From positions 88,503 to 152,502 of the forward strand of contig CAJNYU010001443.1 of NCBI GenBank assembly GCA_905331475.1: a stretch of 64,000 nt of DNA. Direction: 5' to 3'. Below are positions 60,279-64,000 of the stretch, piece after piece. The notes beneath the pieces are model-generated. The model made no database searches. It saw nothing but the letters and a program-made list of their open reading frames with translations, and was not told where the DNA came from. The first letter of the stretch is position 1, and each line of letters starts with the position of its first letter. Made by a program: the position numbers and the translations under genes. The stretch comes from Rotaria socialis (lineage: Eukaryota > Rotifera > Eurotatoria > Philodinida > Philodinidae).

Positions 60279-61938
60279 TTACTTAGTTCTTTGTTCTGGT
60301 TCCAAATCTTGTTTCATTGTTAGGCCTCGATCAAAATCAGCGATTCTGTAACAAAAAAAGAATAATTCACTTGAATTCTTCGAATAGTATAGGAATCATA
60401 CGTTAGAAAATCTTTCATATCAGCTTTGGCTTTTTGCGCTTCTAAATTCAATGCCATTGCTATATCAGCTAATTCTTTTTTGATTCGTGCTTCTTCGAGC
60501 TAGATGAAAGATCAAGAAAAAATAGTAGAGAAATGTTTACTTTGAAAATTCAAACCTCTCTTTGTTGAACTTTTTGTTCGAAGTCCAAATGAATTTGATG
60601 TAATTGCTGATGTTTTATTTGAAGTTCATGTGATTTTGTTCCATATTGTCGAGAAAGATCGTTACAAAGAAGTAAATTACGACGATCTTTATCTTTATTT
60701 GTTTGTAAGGAATCAATTAAACGATCGGTTCGTTGTTTTGTTTGCTAGTTAAAAGATAAATAACATTACAAATTTTCCGTTACGTAATTCAAAACAAATA
60801 ATAGATACTGAATAAATCAATTCTAAATCTACATAATGATTGGATTATTGTTTGTCAGGATAGGTCAAACGATTTCTCTTTACCCTACTAGAATGACTTT
60901 TGTCAAGAGATCGACATATTCGACTCGATCGAATTACGCATGTGATTTGTGCCAATGTTTTTGACGAACATACTCTTGCATACTATTAATGATATATCGT
61001 TTTAAATTGTTATAAAACCTTATATGAATATAATTGAATACTCAGCGAGTATATAGAAAAATGTGCAAATAAAAAACCTTCAAATAAAAAGACCTTGAAA
61101 CCTCTTTTTAGTGACAAAAATAGAATGTTTATTTAAAATTAACAATGATGGATAGAAGCCTACCTTTTCTCGTTTCTTAACGAATTCTCTTTCAATTTTA
61201 TCTTTTTCTTCGAGATTCTTCGACAAACTCTTTTCAGCATAATAACGCTTTTTCGTTGTATCTATATTTGATTGATTAGAAACAAAGAACAAATCGATTG
61301 AAATATTGTTTATTATATACTAACCAACATCAAGGTCTCGAATTGCATGTTGCACATGTCGTTGTTCTTTTTTAATATCTCCTTCTAAGCGTTTTGCTTC
61401 TCGTTCTCGTTGTTTAGCTCTAATCATTTCTTCCTTAAATTGACAAAATCATAAAAGTTATCTTATTAAATCAATGAAATTTACTTCAACCAATTTCATT
61501 TGTTTGTCGTATTCTTTTTTTTTATTTTCAAGATTTACCAAATTAGATAATGCTGCAAGTTCATTTTCTTCAGGTGCTTTTATCTTTCTTGGTGTTGATC
61601 CAATGGGCGGTGCTGATAATGATGATTTATTAATAGAAGCCAATATACCACTTCTAGATGGCGATGATTGGAAATCTTCTTGTTGACGATGAAGCGAACG
61701 AATATTTCGAGATGCATCAACATAACCGCCTTTTGTCTTATAACGCCCATGCTTTCTAAAAGAAAATAATAAATGATTTTTTTCTTTGATGAAAATTAAA
61801 CATTCTTGAATAAAACATTTTCTACCGTAAAAATTCAGCATAATTAACAAGATCATCATCATCATATGTGTATGCACTGGTTTCGGCAATTACTGCATAC
61901 CGATTGTCGAGTAATGATGGACGAGCAAAGGCGGTCAT
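60279..61938 (-). CDS. Coiled-coil protein, 314 aa, unrecognised
   Basis: Seven minus-strand exons (61826-61938, 61485-61755, 61325-61433, 61164-61261, 60556-60744, 60402-60499, 60279-60345) sum to 945 nt in phase. The protein starts MTAFARPSLLDNRYAVIAET with a conserved-looking NYAEFLRKHGRYKTKGGY segment, then a Ser/Pro linker (about residues 55-105). From about 110 to the end it is almost continuous charged helix (NLENKKKEYDKQMKLVEEEM, KQREREAKRLEGDIKKEQ, KIEREFVKKREK, LEEARIKKELADIAMALNLE), finishing DFDRGLTMKQDLEPEQRTK. This points to a rod-like cytoskeletal or ciliary component, but I cannot name the family. The frame is intact and uses short introns except for one of 419 bp (60745-61163). 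Confidence 0.85.
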
Positions 61939-61939
61939 T

Positions 61940-62690
61940 AATTAGCTATATGATATTTAAATCTCACTCAACTAGTTTAACTCGTCAAACATAGGAAAAG
62001 AACGAGAAGAAATTTTGCCATCGAAAATTTAAAAACCATTTTTTTAATTGTTTCCATGCCAATGTCATTCACAGGATCGTTTACATAAACAAAAACATGT
62101 ACAGATGGCATTGGATGTTGAAATTTTTAAAACTAAATGCATGACTTTTACAGAATGAAAATAGCTATTCAGACTAATTAATGAAACTGACTCTTTTGTA
62201 TTTTACTATTACAGATCTTAATCGAATTCATTATTCATATCAAAGACGTTTCAGATTCATTTGATTCTGTCCAATGATTAAAAGCCTTTGAAATGATCAT
62301 TGTTGAATGTATTTCATTTGTATTCCGTTCGAAAGCTTACAACGCATGAATCCAACATTTTTCAAATAAGATAAATTTCTTATGGTTTTGTAAATACAGT
62401 ACACATGAGTTGATTTCAATATGCTTCTCTAGCACTTTCCCACTATAACCTTCCAAAAGGTTACGTAAGATAAATACATTATTAACTTAAGTCAAATATT
62501 TATATAATCAGCGTTAATACCAATATGCTTGCGATCTTTTTAAGTTAAGCGGCATCATCAGTCTCTCAAGTCTTAAGCTACTTTATATTATCAGGTCCTA
62601 TCTTCGAAGAAACTCATATTGGGCCATCAGAAAGTTTATATAGCAATAGGATGCTGCAAGAATCTTACTGCATGATAAATTATAAGATTT
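61940..62690. other. No gene seen
   Basis: 5' flank of the coiled-coil gene; AT-rich, nothing supported. Confidence 0.4.
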
Positions 62691-62699
62691 CTCAAACTA

Positions 62700-63820
62700 T
62701 AGACTTTTTTTTGTGCAATGACTACTGATTGTTTTTTGCTGAGTACAGATACTCACAATATTTTATCTTTAAATAGCATGTCATGCGTTTCGAAGACTCG
62801 ATATCGACGGAAAATGAATATTTTGTAATATCCGGAGTAATACTATGTTACACAGAAAGTTCCAAATGGCTCTCTGGCAAACGTGCCAATGTCAATTTAG
62901 TGTAGGAGAATTGTTGGATAATCCATGTGCATGATTGCAGGTAATGTTTGATACTAAGTTCTTGAGGACGAAAAACAAATGGGAGGTCACCCGTGAGCAT
63001 TGCATCAATGAAATTATTATATTTGAATGGAACTTATTAATCAAGAAAGGTTGTCGGTTGAAAAATTCAAATTTCTTTTGAATTTTTACCTACTGAGTGC
63101 AATTACAAATAGCATAGTGTGCCTGGAGAAAGTTCTATAATATAAATATTTTTCCAGGTATTGTGTAAAGAACGACAAATATTTTTGACTTCATCATTTT
63201 CATCTAATATAAGAACTCGGAAAATATCGTCCTTGTGCTGTTGCAGAGTTCGACTCTGGTTTTGATTACATGCACCAATGACGAATATGCGAATAAAACC
63301 GAACTAAAGCGTCAAATTAGAGACGTATTCAATGGTTGAAAAGTTTTTCATTGAATTATGAACGTGAATAATCACAGCAAATACGTGAAGAATTGATTGA
63401 AAAAATTGAACTTCGTATCAAAATATCTTGCCAATTATCTTGAACAGTGGCGACAGACAGATTAAATGTATTCCTTTTTTTTTCATGAAAGATATTTTCA
63501 GTTCTTCTTTACATGCAAAAATATATTAAGCGGAACAAGTGCCACTTTAATAACTCTTGAAATTTCTCTTAGTGTATAGTTCTATACACCTACGATGCTT
63601 CATGTTATAAAAAGAATTTATAAAAAGAAGCAAGATGAAAAAGGCAGATAATTAAGATTCCAAAAAACTGTAAGAATATAAATAATTGTGTATTTCAATC
63701 TCAGCACGAGGTTCATAAGGTGCTTTTAAATTCGCGATCCAATGCCAATGAGTCTAATTATGATCAATACCTTCGACGATTCAATCAGTGATGCCATTCT
63801 TCTCAATAATCAACTTAGCC
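62700..63820 (-). pseudogene. Decayed unrecognised gene
   Basis: Several minus-strand stretches read like protein but cannot be joined: GIDHN and THWHWIANLKAPYEPRAE near 63700, RIFVIGACNQNQSRTLQQHK and DDIFRVLILDENDEVKNICR ending ELSPG at about 63115-63300, and FIDAMLTGDLPFVFRPQELS with LQSCTWIIQQFSYTKLTLAR down to about 62850. After one TAA a further open run continues to about 62715. In-frame stops separate the parts. No domain is recognised. It may be an old gene copy or a degraded element. Confidence 0.4.
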
Positions 63821-64000
63821 AAACAGAAATGAGAGAGTATTCAATATTTTTCTAAATATTGAATAGGATTTCATTGCCTCACTGAATTTTTATGTATACG
63901 GTAGCTAGGATATTCTCATACAGTCTTTTGCGATTGTCAATAAAATCGAACTGGTACCGTTGGAATTAAATACTTTTCCTAATCAGTAAAAGTATGTATT

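Noticed and set aside
63238..63262. tRNA T-loop-like GAGTTCGACTCTGG
   Set aside because: No D-arm or anticodon arm at the right distance, and only two stem pairs; it lies within the decayed coding-like segment.

Overview
The window reads as a scaffold from a small-genome animal, most likely a bdelloid rotifer. The evidence is AT-rich DNA with many 45-70 bp GT-AG introns, animal genes in a split-exon state (UBR1/2, Cdc42, peroxisomal phytanoyl-CoA hydroxylase, U1 snRNA, rhodopsin-like receptors, kinesin-13), bacterial- or plant-like genes that animals normally lack (histidine biosynthesis, potato-inhibitor-I), abundant small terminal-inverted-repeat elements, a palindromic gene arrangement, and short TGTGGG-like tracts resembling the bdelloid telomere repeat. 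The species assignment is inference.

Layout. 1-1300: telomere-like tracts and a broken BED-finger/hAT transposase. 1300-7370: no host gene, but several non-coding elements built from repeated CpG palindromes, a CCCAGGTC-ended foldback (4772-5057) and a hAT-type MITE with a perfect 8-bp target duplication (6174-6450). 7376-7821: a three-exon secreted Ly6-like gene. 7974-10682: a 2.7-kb element with arms of 0.5-0.7 kb. 10700-13108: a multiply broken glycine C-acetyltransferase. 14897-15147: a potato-inhibitor-I protease inhibitor. 15732-16847 (minus): Cdc42. 18820-28017: a 28-exon UBR1/2 N-recognin. 28778-28938 (minus): U1 snRNA. 29150-30480 (minus): phytanoyl-CoA hydroxylase with a PTS2-like signal. 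30976-37242: one truncated and one complete GPCR, separated by nested hAT-like elements and a CCGCGG-rich element.

37.4-58.9 kb is the most unusual part. Two SDR (carbonyl-reductase-like) copies face each other tail to tail across an N gap, inside a roughly 2.2-kb-armed inverted repeat. The right arm stops at 42702, flanked by the 15-mer AAAATAAAATAAAAT, and resumes at 55327 after a second copy of the same 15-mer. A 12.6-kb block therefore appears to have been inserted into one arm, or lost from the other. That block carries two orphan four-helix membrane proteins, a kinesin-13 pseudogene, several TIR elements and two copies of one MITE. Where the inverted homology finally ends (about 55980), a four-domain histidine-biosynthesis gene begins: HisA-HisI-HisE-HisG in one polypeptide, covering the first four pathway steps in reverse order. 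A third SDR fragment follows beside a second scaffold gap. 60279-61938 (minus) is a seven-exon coiled-coil protein, and the end of the window holds a decayed unrecognised gene.

The protein genes are independent eukaryotic units, not operons. All splice models were read by eye; the main ones (UBR, Cdc42, PHYH, coiled-coil, Ly6, inhibitor) stay in phase from start to stop. No database search was possible, so novelty statements are untested.
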